Part shown: in pieces, positions 24,187-34,559 of the stretch
How the letters are laid out: the number at the start of each line of letters is the position of its first letter
Numbering within the stretch: position 1 is the first letter of the stretch
Origin: Oxytricha trifallax
Lineage: Eukaryota > Ciliophora > Spirotrichea > Sporadotrichida > Oxytrichidae
NCBI GenBank assembly: GCA_000711775.1
Contig: ARYC01002111.1
Location: 1 to 64,000, forward strand
Direction of reading: 5' to 3'
DNA length: 64,000 bases
Notes under the pieces: generated by a model
Told to the model about the DNA's origin: nothing
The model's input: the letters and a program-made list of their open reading frames with translations, nothing else
Databases searched by the model: none
Translations under genes and position numbers: made by a program

Positions 24187-25566
24187 TCACTCAAACAGTA
24201 ATTTGACATCATGAGGCAGCTTTCAAAACTATAACTCTCCTATCCAACTTACAATTTAGTCTATTGTATGGTCAGCTCAGTGATTAGGCTTAATAATATC
24301 TACAGCCATACTTTCATTCTACCTTTTATCTTATTCTTGTCTAGATATTGCTGTATTCTCTGTTTTGAATCTTTCTCTCTTTTGCAGCTATAGCAATCAT
24401 TTCTTGCCATATCAAATTCACAAATTATTGCTGCTAAACCCCATATATCCCACTTAATATCACCATTTCTCCAGTCCTCTCTTTCTGGAAAGTATCCAGG
24501 AGTACCATACTCGTTGCCAAGTCCAGAAGCTTCAACTCTATATGATCTATTGAAGTCTATTATTACTACTCTGAGAGGTGAAAAGTCAAGCATTATATTC
24601 TCAGGCTTCAAATCTCTATGATCATATCCTAGAGTGTTCAGCTCCTCAATGCCTTTGCAAACATTTGTAAGAATAAGAGGTAACTACTTTGGTATCCTTT
24701 AATCTTAAATGTAGTCTATTAATATCATTTAGTATAGAGGAAGACGAAAAGCTATATAATCTTGAGCAAGTATAATAGCATCGAGCTTTATTATAAATCT
24801 GCACTATTTATCTCTTGACTTCGTAAGTGATTGATATTGATTTACGAATTCCATTTGATACATGTCATCGCATTTAAAGTAGTTAAACGGATATATCTTG
24901 TATGCGAACTACTTATCTATTATGACTTTCTTCTCAAATTTATCCTCAAGAATAAGATAACTTTCTTTATACTTTTAAATGTCAATATATTCAATATTGG
25001 AAGTTTAAGTGCATGCATCTTAAGAGTTATTTTTACTATCTCCGAGGCTAGGAGGTTTCTTACTGCTTTATTAAGTTTATTTTCTTTCTTTACTCTTCGT
25101 TCAAAGTTTCTAAAGGGTCTCTTGGCTTTCTTTTTTAAAAGAAGACCTCACCAATCTCTGGATCTATTACTTCAAACTTCTTGCCATGATGGTTTTATAG
25201 ATGTACTTCTAGGTCCCTTGAATGATTGTATTACTTATTGCAGTAAGGACAGAAATATTTTTCATCTTTTTTATCATACTTAAGAGAGAGTTTGGGCTTG
25301 TTAGAATGCTGTTATAAGATATGACGCTTAAGAGCAGATTTATAAGTGTAGTACTTCTCACACTCTTCTCATAATTTTAATGCTTTAATTTCTTTATTCT
25401 CTTCCTCCTCTTCAACCATTTTTATTGGAACTTCGCATTGAATTTCTTAGCTCCGCATTTCTATTTAACAACTGAATTGTTATTCAAAGTCTGAGGCCTA
25501 ATGTTATAGAATTTCAGGTTCATATTAGGTAGAGTCATCGCAAGTCTCAATTTTCTTTTAATTCAT
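24187..25566 (-). CDS. TBE C2H2 zinc-finger / protein-kinase-like protein
   Basis: Corresponds to the 57-kDa TBE protein. ATG at 25566, TGA at 24189-24187. N-terminal acidic, Gln-rich region; then two zinc-finger-like units (CEKYYTYKSALKRHILQQH, whose first Cys pair is incomplete, and CPYCNKQYNHSRDLEVHLQN). The kinase domain shows catalytic loop HRDLKPENIML, metal site IIDFNRS (Asn in place of the usual Gly of DFG), GTPGYFPER and WDIWGLAAI. One in-frame TGA lies just before the first finger and small frame changes occur near both ends, so this copy is probably inactive. Its role in TBE is not established; DNA binding plus signalling is inference from the domains. Confidence 0.85.
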
Positions 25567-25850
25567 GAAAGAAAGTTTTTGCTGGCTAATTCCAAGTAAT
25601 GTCGCTTTTCTTAGTAAGTTGCCGCTATTTTATAAGTACTATTAATAATTATAAAAGCTGTTTAAATTCTACCTTTATACACAAGTAAGAGTATATCCTC
25701 AAAGATTTAGAGAGGTTTAATCAAAACCCCAAAACCCCTTAGTGAGGTTTATAAGTGCTATGATTTTTAGGGTATAGTTTGGGTCTCATTGGTGTTAGTA
25801 GAGAAATTAGGCCAATTTGCAAAATAAGTAATAGAAATTAGCGATATTTA

Positions 25851-26865
25851 GGGACTATTTATGATGAGAAGTATTTAGATTTACTGCTTAAGCTTAGGTA
25901 TGGTACAAGTATTAATATAGACTAAGCCAAACCTGTACTAAATTATGCAGCAATAGCAAAGTTATTACGCAAGAGTGCCTCAACTGTTAGGTATCACTGC
26001 TTGCTCGCTGTTTAGCATTTTAATTCTGGTTGTTGAACGCATCCCGCAAGAAAATAAAAGTTCTCTCAGGCTCATATTGACTTCCTCTGCGACTCTAAGA
26101 CTTTGAAGTATTCGGCACACTTTCCATTAGACTAGCGAACTGTGATGTTTCATCGCAGGTTTCCTGACATGCGTATCTCTCCTTAGACTATAGCCAATAT
26201 TTATAGAAAAATTGAACAGAGTGAAGAGAATGATTTATTTTACAGTGCCATTTTATAGTAATAATTTAAATTTTATATATGATTAAATGAAGAGAGCTAT
26301 TACTAATAACATCAAGTTCATACACGCTGATGAAGCTGTATTCACCTTCATCACCTTTAATAATAAGTCTTGGTATAAGAAGTATGATAATATAGAAGTC
26401 TATGATTAAAAAGTGAAGGTAGTCACTCATGCAATTTTAGCTGGTATATGTGAAGATTCAGGCTTAGAGAGTTATGTTATTCACCATCGCTCTATTTAGC
26501 GAGAGTAGTATATAGAGTTCCTACATAAGCTAAGAGAGAAGTATAGTAACCAAGAGATCATCCTGTTTGTTGACCTCTCAGTTCATAAAACTAAGGAATC
26601 TAAGAAAGCTTATGAAGAGTTAAACATAACTCCTGTATACAACGTTCCTTATAGCCCTTAATTTAATGGAATTGAATTCTACTGGAGTTAAATCAAGACT
26701 CACTACAAGAAGCTGCTGCTGTATCATCTTATGCATGACTTGTCCATCGATTCAGTAGACTTAATTCAAAGCAGCTGTAAGAGAGTGAACGTAGATAAGA
26801 CAACAGTTTGTGCGAGAGAGGGAAGAATGAATGTTTATAAATAAGTTTTAGATTTAAATGAATGA
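25851..26865 (+). pseudogene. TBE transposase of the inner element, frame-broken
   Basis: Homologous throughout to the intact copy at 765-1811 and ending at a TGA at 26863-26865. The triad region survives: HADEAVFTF, LFVDLSVHKT (one residue deleted after the second Asp) and FNGIEFYWS. The initiator ATG position is altered near 25842, a TGA occurs near 26038, and deletions near 26220 shift the frame. It is therefore unlikely to make transposase, although the element ends look fresh. Confidence 0.85.
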
Positions 26866-26871
26866 ATAAGT

Positions 26872-27658
26872 TCACATATTAAACTAACCCATAAAGGGGT
26901 TTGGCTTCTCTCTTCTCCTCTTCTTATGGCTTGCTTGGGCCGATATTTCTTCTCTTAGTGCCAGCTCCTGCATCTATGTTCATTTCATTTGGTTTTTAGA
27001 CATCTTTATAAAGCCTCTTGCTCACCTCATAAATTGTCTGCGATTTTCTTTCTCTGTGAACCTTCTCATGCTCTTTCATAAGATATATGCCAGTGCCAGA
27101 TTTTCCTACAAAGTTATATCAAAGCTTACTTGAAAGATAAGGATGCTTCTTATGTTCCTCTAGCCAAGCTGAGCTTATTAGAATGCCTTGCTTTTTCTAG
27201 TCTTCAGGAGAGATAGAATATCGTTTCTTATGTGCTTCTTCAATTATTTCTCTGAGATACTCCTCTTTTATTGTACCAAGAATACCAAAAAAAGAAGTTT
27301 CTTTCAGGTAACTTATTAGAGAGTTGTTTCTTGGTAGGAAGGTAAACTACCACTTTCTCATCTTATATGGCATCCTCATAAAGATTAATGACTGAAATCT
27401 CAAGGTAGTTGGGAATTTCTATTTGTTTAATCTCTTTATTTTTAAAAGCTTTCTTCTCCTCGCAAAGTATTGCTTTCAAGTATGAAATTTTGGTACCTTC
27501 CATCGTTGGAAGGAATAATCAACTGTTTAAGATGTTAATAGTCGTCAAGTTATCTTACCATGTAAAGTTAGGTATCGATAGAGATCTTCCTTACTTCTGA
27601 ATCTTGAGATCATTTCTTGAGCCTCGACTCTTTTCATTTGATCATTGAGTGATTCCAT
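26872..27658 (-). pseudogene. TBE 22-kDa protein gene of the inner element
   Basis: ATG at 27658 (MESLNDQMKRVEAQEMISRF), intron at 27558-27523 (GTAAGA...AACAG), then a frame readable as CEEKKAFKNKEIKQIEIPNY and EAHKKRYSISPED, ending near the conserved DAGAGTKRRN motif. A missing base at the exon 2 start (GTTGATT against GTTGGATT elsewhere) and an in-frame TGA near 27105 break it. Its stop region ends 7 bp from the convergent transposase stop. Confidence 0.8.
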
Positions 27659-28223
27659 CTTTGTTCCTCTTCCTATTAATGAATTTCAAATTATAATTTA
27701 TAGACTTCTGGATCCTATTGTTTAAAAACTTACTATTAAATATGGGCATCTTATAGGAGGTCAACCCTGTAAAGATACGTGGAGAAAGTTCGCAGAAGCT
27801 GTAACAAACTGCAGAGATGGAGCTCCATTTTTATCAATTTAGTTCCATTAAATTAGTACTAAATTTGTTTAAATTTAATTAGTACTGGTACTAATTCCGT
27901 TTAATTTTAATTTGTACCAATTTAATAGTACCAAAACTTAATTAGTACCTAGTTTTAAACTAATGAGGTTTTAATGGAAAAGTTCCAAAATGGTTCAAAA
28001 CCTAATTGGTACCAGTACCAACCTAAATTCATTCTAAGTTGGTACCAAAATTAAAAATATTAAGCATAAAATTAGAAATTTATAGTTATAAACTAAGTTT
28101 AAATATGATGTCTAACACCTAAGAATCAACCATTGTTGTTGCAGTGCCAGCTCCTATACAAAGTTATTAAAGCCAGTGAGGTTTTTACTTATTAATAATA
28201 GAAATTTAAATTTGAATTTAAAC
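27659..28223. promoter_or_regulatory. Divergent intergenic region of the inner TBE with reiterated GGTACC/AATTAGTACC motifs
   Basis: Lies between the divergently transcribed 22-kDa and kinase genes, so both promoters should be here. 27840-28050 is packed with variants of TTAATTAGTACC and GGTACCAA in both orientations. The comparable regions of the outer copy (29930-30110) and the old copy (23525-23600) are instead packed with CTCCTAATTAA. I read this as a subfamily-specific binding array; that it is regulatory is inference. Confidence 0.5.
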
Positions 28224-29674
28224 ATGGCGGCTAACTTAAATCGTAAGGCAGTTTCTCTTGGAACAGGTTAATCATTGCTCAACTTTGGCTCCTCCAAGAA
28301 ACCAGAAGTAATTTATATTGAAAAGGAGGTAGAGCTAAGAGCTCTAGAGTTTGAAGCTGAGGTCTTTAAAATTTAAGTTTAAAACAAGAAGTAGAGTGCA
28401 GAGATGGGAGTTTAAACAATAGTTGAATTGGTTGAGGAAGATAAGGAACAGCAACCAATAGAAAAAATTAAAACATTTTAATGTGAAGACTGCTAAAATT
28501 TCTATTCTCAACTGAGTCTAGCTTGAAGAGACACATCAAAGAGGTACACTCTGGTAGAGCTAAGATCTACTTCAAGTATGATAAAGTAGATGGTAGATAT
28601 TAATGCACTACCTGCATGAAGTCTTATACTCACTCAGCCAAAGTAAAGAGACATATGCAAAAGTATGATTTAAGCAAATTCCTGATTAAAGATGAGGAAA
28701 CTTGAAAACTTGTACCTGCTAAAAGAAAAAATAACTCTCTTGAGTCACAAAAAGAACAAAAGGAGAGACTTAAGAGATAGAAGCGGTTGGAGTCAATGAA
28801 CTATCCAGCAAATGGTTTGTATATAGCATGCTTATAAGAGAGAGCAATGTATATACCTGCATTAAATGTAGTCGAAATAAGCAGCTGTATTGAGAACTAT
28901 TTGAATATTGACGTTCCTAACAAGGTAAAACTTATAGTTGTTGATGAATTTGCTTACAAGATAAATCCATTCAAGTATCTCATTATGAACGAGCAATATT
29001 AAAATGAGTTTGTAAATGAATACATAGTACTGAGAGAGGCTAAGAAAAGATAATGCAAGAACTTGGCTAAGCTCGACGGAGTTATACTTGGACATGGTTT
29101 TATTGCTTTGATACTAAAGAAGTTTGAAATGACTCTAAGAGAGTATCTCTACCATAATAGATATCATGATGATTTGAATGAGATACTCACAGAAATGACA
29201 AAGGGTGTGAAAGAGCTCCATGATCTAGGGTATGTTGATAGAGATTTGAAGCCAGAAAATGTAATGCTGAATCTCTGTCCTTTAGAAATAGTAGTCTTTG
29301 ATTTCAATAGAGCAATAAAGTAAGAAATTGTGACTTTAGCTAAAGTACTAGGCACACCTGAATACTTCCCAATAAGAGAGAAGTGGATTAATGGGTCTGT
29401 TTAGTGGGATGTCTGGGCGGTAGCAGCAATAATCTTAGAGTGCGATTTGAAAAGTATGTCTTACTTCGGAATAAAGCAAGAAAAGTAATCAATAAGCTTG
29501 GCTGTTAAACATATAAAGCAAGAAGATGTATTCACTGTGATTAAGAAAATTGTTGAGATGATCATATTAAGAGCTCCAGCATATCCAAGATCATCATTAG
29601 AAGATATGCTTGAAACACTAAAGAGAGCTAAGTTCAAGAGATACCACAAAGATAAGCAGATAAAATTTGTTTGA
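28224..29674 (+). CDS. TBE C2H2 zinc-finger / protein-kinase-like protein (inner copy)
   Basis: ATG at 28224 (MAANLNRKAVSLGTG), TGA at 29672-29674. Two C2H2 fingers (CEDCQNFYS...LKRHIKEVH and CTTCMKSYTHSAKVKRHM), then a Lys/Glu-rich linker and a kinase domain: DEFAYKINPFKYL, catalytic loop VDRDLKPENVML (His of HRD replaced), metal site VFDFNRA (DFN), GTPEYFPI, WDVWAVAAIILE. One base inserted or lost within the first finger (near 28520) shifts the frame, and a TGA falls between fingers and kinase (near 28703). From there to the stop the frame is clean. DFN for DFG and the altered HRD are shared or near-shared features of the TBE kinases and suggest an atypical or inactive enzyme. Confidence 0.85.
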
Positions 29675-29816
29675 ATTAAGTAAACTAATAGTCATAAAAT
29701 AATCATTAAATTCACATAAAATCTGGGTTTTCTCTACTAACCCTAATAAGACCCCAACTATGCCCTACAAATCAAAGCACTTATAAACCTCACTAAGGGG
29801 TTTTTGGGTTTTAAAT

Positions 29817-30286
29817 GGGAACCGAGTGCGAGACACTAGTTTTATATTTTTTAACATTAGAGATAAATTATATACTATTCCATCAATTTATACATTAAAA
29901 TGCACCTAAATTTGTTTTGTGAAGTTGGGTGGTGCTCCTAAATCTGTTCTTGTAAATTAGGAGGGGAGTTTTTAAGATTTGATTTTCTTAATGTATCACC
30001 TAATACGATTTTAAACTTTAATTTAACCTCCTAATTAAGTTTTAAATAAATTAGGAGCATTGCCTAATTAAATTAATTATTATTAGGAGCAATTTAATGG
30101 AGAAAGTTTGATAAAAATGGAAGACAAACTCTGAAACTTGGAGAAAGTTTGTCCATCTTTATCTATTTATCTGTATCAGATTGACCTCCAAGCGGATCTC
30201 CCTATTTAGTAGTAAAAATTTAGTAAGTTCAGAATGAATATCCATAATTTTAAATTTCATAAACATTTACATAAAGTGGAAGCAAG
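29817..30286. promoter_or_regulatory. Remaining divergent intergenic region of the outer TBE with CTCCTAATTAA motifs
   Basis: Second half of the outer element's kinase/22-kDa intergenic space, cut off from its kinase gene by the nested insertion. Multiple copies of CTCCTAA/TTAGGAG in both orientations between about 29930 and 30110. Confidence 0.45.
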
Positions 30287-31076
30287 ATGGAATCTATGGA
30301 TGATGCAATGAAGAGAATACAATCTGAAGAATTGATAGGAAAATTTTGAAATAAGGAGGACCTCTTCTATAGATATTTGGTATACCAAGGTAAGCTTTAA
30401 TCAAATACTAATATATATTAACAGAGTTGGATTGTTCTTGCTAACTCAGTAAGGAACAAAAATATCATTCTTAAAAGCCTTACTAAGTGAAGAGAAAAAA
30501 GCTTTTAAGACCAATGAAATAAAGATGATTGAAATTTCTAACTACCCTGAAATATCGGTTACAAACCTATATGACGATGCTATGAGTGATCCAGATGTTG
30601 CTCTGTACCTACCATCAAAGTTACAACTCTCAAATAAGTTACCAGAGGAAACTTCTTCTTTGAAGTTCTCGGAACTCTTAAACCAGAGTACTTAAATGAA
30701 GTAATTTAAGAAGCTCACAAGAAACGCTACAGCATCTCTCCTGAAGAGAAAGAGAAGCAGGGAATCAAAATCAGTGATTCGTAGCTGTAGGAACTGCATA
30801 AGCATCCATTCATCTCAAGTAAGCTTACCCTTCTAACTTTATAGAAAAACCTGGAAATGCTATATACTTGATGAAAGAGCGTAGTAAGTTAAACAGAGAG
30901 AGAAAGTTTCAAGTAAAGCATGAATTGAGAAAGAGACTCTTCAAAGATTTCTAAAAGACAGACAAGATGAACATAGATGCAGGGGCTGGCACTAAGAGAA
31001 GAAACATGGGCCCAAGCAAGTCTAAAGAGGAAGAAAAGAAAGAGACAAATCCTTTACGGGCAAATTTAATATGTGA
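30287..31076 (+). pseudogene. TBE 22-kDa protein gene of the outer element
   Basis: ATG at 30287 (MESMDDAMKRIQSEELIGKF), intron 30390-30426, stop TGA at 31074-31076. A TGA at about 30347 and a one-base deletion near 30645 relative to the copy at 1-758 break the frame. After the deletion the reading EVIQEAHKKRYSISPEEKEK matches the other copies. The frame also differs by a short deletion at the C terminus (GAGACAAATCC). No domain recognised. Confidence 0.85.
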
Positions 31077-31082
31077 ACATAT

Positions 31083-32129
31083 TCATTCGCTTAAATCTAA
31101 AACTTATTTATATACACAAAATCTCCCTTCTCTCGCGCATACTTTAGTTTTCCCATCGCTGACTCTCTTAGCAGCACTCTTAATAAAATCTACTGTAACT
31201 ATCTTCAAGTCGTGCATCAAGTGATAGTGCAGCAATTTCTTATAATGACCTTTCAATAACCCCCAATATAATTCAATTCCATTGAACTAAGGGCTGTTAG
31301 GAACATTAAATACAGGTGTTATGTTTAGCCTTTCATATTCCTTTCTTTAGTCTTTAGTTTTATGAACTGACAAGTTATCAACGTACAGAATAATCTCTTA
31401 GTCAGGGTATTTGTATCTGAGTTATTGTAAAAACTTAATATATTATTCAGTCTTTATAGAACGAGGCTGAATAACATAGGTCTCGCAGCCACTATCTTGA
31501 CGTATTCCTCCAAGAATAGCATGTATTACACCTTAACATTTTAATCATATACTTCTATGTTGCTATAAATTTTATACCAAGAACTTGATATGAAAGTATT
31601 AAAGGTGAATACTGCCTCATCAGCGTGTATGAACTTTATATTATGCTCTAACCCTCTGCATTTAATCGAATATATAATTTGAATTAGTCTTATAAAATGG
31701 AACATTAAAGTCAATCACTCTCTTGATGCGATAGACAGTCTTATAAGATATTCCATTCTTTTTATATATGTTAGCTATGGACTATGCAGAGATATGAAGC
31801 TCAGAGAATTGGCGATGAATCATCACAGCTCTCTATGCCAAAGAGAAGTGAGCCCAGTATTTAAGAGTCTTATCATCAATATGATAATCGTTATGATGCT
31901 GCTTAAATATTCGAGGTCTTTTATGCTTAGAATTAAGCTGATATCTCTTTAAATTCAATGCTAACAGACAGTGAGACCTCACAGTTTCAGGAGATTTATG
32001 AAGTAGCCTTGCTATTTATGTATAATTAAGAATAGGTCTGAGTTGATCACCATATTAATCACATCCATAACGCAACTTAAACAATAAATCTATATAATAA
32101 CTGTCATAAACTGACCCCAAACCTCGCAT
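31083..32129 (-). CDS. TBE transposase of the outer element (two compensating indels)
   Basis: Same length (1047 nt) and start/stop context as the intact copy, ATG at 32129 and TGA at 31085-31083, with DDE residues still visible. Relative to the copy at 765-1811 it lacks 2 bases near 31655 and 1 base near 31520. About 45 codons between these points are therefore out of frame although the overall frame closes. It is probably non-functional. Confidence 0.8.
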
Positions 32130-32369
32130 ATACTCACTTAAAATACTAATATTCAAACATTAAAACCCTACATAATACTAAAACCCTAATAAAGCATGCA
32201 CTAATAGTCTACTTTTATAAATCAAAAACTCAATCAAACTACTGAAAGAGTTTTGGGGTTTTGATTGTGAAAGATTTTTGAAAGTGAATATTAAATCACA
32301 AGAATAGATAAACTACTACTTCTTGCACTTCAAAAATGGATAAAACTTCCTTTCTTCAATGATTAACTA

Positions 32370-33331
32370 TTAAGCGAGTATAATTAAAAACGGGAGACAG
32401 TTAAAATAAAATCAAAAAAGAGGTCAATTAAAATTATGATCATCTCAATACACAAGTGTTAAGATCCAACAGTCACTATTTTGAATTAAGTTTGAGTAGA
32501 TCCTTATTTAATTTTAATGTATTAATCAACTAACTAAAAATGGAATTTCTTTGTTTTTTCATATTTTTTAACTTTTTCTATTTTTTGTTCATCGATAAAG
32601 TAGATGCTGTAGCTGATCTTCAGGTTTTTTCATAATTTTCATAGATATCTTCAGGGTATCTTCAGGATATCTTCCTCAAAAAAATTAAAGTGTGTAGAGT
32701 AAGGAGAGTGTGGAGCCCAATATTGACAATAATAGTAGTAATAGCACTAATAATCTCAAAATCAAGCATTATTATGAGTCTGGGTTTTTTTCAAAAACAT
32801 CTTGTTTTTCTAAAATTCATAGATGTGATGTCTAATGTTGAAGATGATGTTGATGAAAACTAAGAAAAAATCAGTGATGTAAAATTTTGAAATTCTCTAG
32901 AATTTCAACCAGACTCATAATAATGCTTGATTTTGAGATTATTAGTGCTATTACTACTATTATTGTCAATATTGGGCTCCACACTCTCCATACTCTCCAC
33001 ACTCTCCACATTTTAAATTTTTGAGGAAGATATCCTGAAGATACCCTGAAGATATCTATGAAAATTATGAAAAAACTTGAAGATCAGCTACAGCATCTAC
33101 TTGATCGATGAACAAAAAATAGAAAAAGTTAAAAAAGATGAAAAAACAAAGAAATTCCATTTTTAGTTAGTTGATTAATACATTAAAATTAAATAAGGAT
33201 CTACTCAAACTTAATTCAAAATAGTGACTGTTGGATCTTAACTCTTGTGTATTGAGATGATCATAATTTTAATTGATCTCATTTTTGATTTTATTTTAAC
33301 TGTCTCCCCATTTTAATTATACTCGTTTAAT
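32370..33331. repeat. Fold-back element 2 (very long inverted repeat)
   Basis: Left arm 32370-32783 and right arm 32909-33331 are near-perfect reverse complements around a loop of about 125 bp. Outer ends read GAGTATAATTAAAA then GGGAGACAGTT. Both are flanked by TTAA-like bases (TTAAG/TTAAA), which may be part of the target. The right arm carries extra copies of ACTCTCCAC. It sits 107 bp from the outer TBE end. No coding frame is visible. Arms this similar imply recent insertion or ongoing conversion. Confidence 0.9.
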
Positions 33332-33409
33332 ATCATTTACAATATTATATAAACTGCAGTTTTAAATCCCTAATCGCATAGAAAACACTTTCTTTCAACG
33401 ATTACATTT

Positions 33410-34370
33410 ATGTTAAATAATATTTGTAGATATTCAAGTTGCATGATTAGCATTAATAGTCTCCACCGAGTGTTGCATAGATATTCAAATATATGCTGCC
33501 AGCTTAAGTTAGGTTACTATGCTAATTTTCATAAAAAAACTGTTCCTTTTGAGAATTTTCCACAACTCTTGTATGTGCTATTGGAAGAATTGATTACTGA
33601 AAGTGTACTAAACTCTATCTAGAAAGCCTATCCTAAATCATTAAGTAGTAGATACGGAAGGATTGCTAGACGATGACATAACAAAAGATTAAGGGATTAT
33701 TCAGAATTTTAACCCACCTTCATAACTTATAAAGTTAATTACAACTGTTCAAGCCAACAAAAATTTAAAAATCTGTAAGTATTAATGCTAAATCTTAGAA
33801 GAATATTAAACTGAGGCACCCCTTTTAGAAGGAGGTGACTTTGTGGAGAAAAAGATATTTAATATTAAAAATTCAGGAATCTCAAAACTCTATATAAACT
33901 TATCTTAAATCCTTTAGGAACTGAAGAGTCTATTTGGAATGAATCCTTGTAAATAATACTTCCACTTTAAATAACCTATAATTCTTAAATCATACTCTCA
34001 GATATCGTAAATTAAAAAATATTTGATATTATGTGAAAAGCTTCCATTGTAATATTAAACCTTTATTTTGTTAAAATCAAAGATGTTTAGATTCTAAGTT
34101 AAACTATTTCTATAGATATCCCAGCCCTCCTCTATCATCAATAAATTTGAAATCATCTTGATCTTTCTATTAAACTTGAATAGACTAATGATAAACTTAA
34201 GCTTCTCATCATTTATGAGAAGCTTTAAGATTATCTATTAATTATCAAGAATCCTCAATTAGAAAGAAAATTTTAATTATTACAGTATAGCCTTTAAAAA
34301 AATATTTTGTCTGTTGGTGAGTTTTCATCATAATCGAGATGAATTAGCCGTTCCATGTACGCTGAATTTG
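33410..34370 (+). CDS. Unknown coding segments (plus strand)
   Basis: A first frame from ATG at 33410 runs to a TGA near 33675, with a clearly protein-like centre (KKTVPFENFPQLLYVLLEEL). A second frame from about 33740 reads VQANKNLKICKYQCQILEEY then TEAPLLEGGDFVEKKIFNIK and stays open to about 34368. The two are one frame apart, so an intron, an IES or an indel lies between. No family recognised. The second half beyond 34060 is AT-rich and may be open by chance. Confidence 0.4.
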
Positions 34371-34559
34371 AAATGAATTAATGTGTCTCAAAAGTAAAGG
34401 AGTAAGAGTTTTTGCAGTATATTCCTCCTCCATTTGCAATTTAATTATCTATAAGTTAAAACTTATTTAGATTTATTCTTACTTTAATAGACGCTTCTAA
34501 GTTCAGTCACTTTATTTCTCCATAAGACTTATTTTAAACACATTCCCATATTTAATCTT

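Larger units (their letters stand above)
25722..29813. mobile_element. TBE: Complete nested TBE (innermost layer), different subfamily
   Basis: 4092 bp, bounded by CAAAACCCCAAAACCCC at 25722 and the slightly mutated inverted end at 29797-29813 (one G replaced by T, last base A). It is flanked by identical AAT triplets at 25719-25721 and 29814-29816, a clean ANT target duplication. It lies inverted relative to the outer element: transposase plus, 22-kDa minus, kinase plus. Subterminal sequence (TTAGTGAGGTTTATAAGTGC) differs from the outer copy, marking another subfamily. Confidence 0.97.
24026..32263. mobile_element. TBE: TBE transposon (middle layer), split by a nested TBE
   Basis: Termini CAAAACCCCAAAACCCC at 24026 and its inverted counterpart ending at 32263, with about 78-bp inverted repeats of the same subfamily as the copy at 1-1949. 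Without the 4092-bp inner element and one 3-bp duplication it is 4143 bp, the normal TBE size. Order: kinase (minus), insertion point, 22-kDa (plus), transposase (minus). The flanking triplets are AAT on the left and ATT on the right, not an identical direct duplication. Confidence 0.95.

Noticed and set aside
25722..25740. C4A4 repeats could be true telomere-addition sites of nanochromosomes.
   Set aside because: Each is followed by TBE subterminal sequence and flanked by ANT; they are transposon ends.
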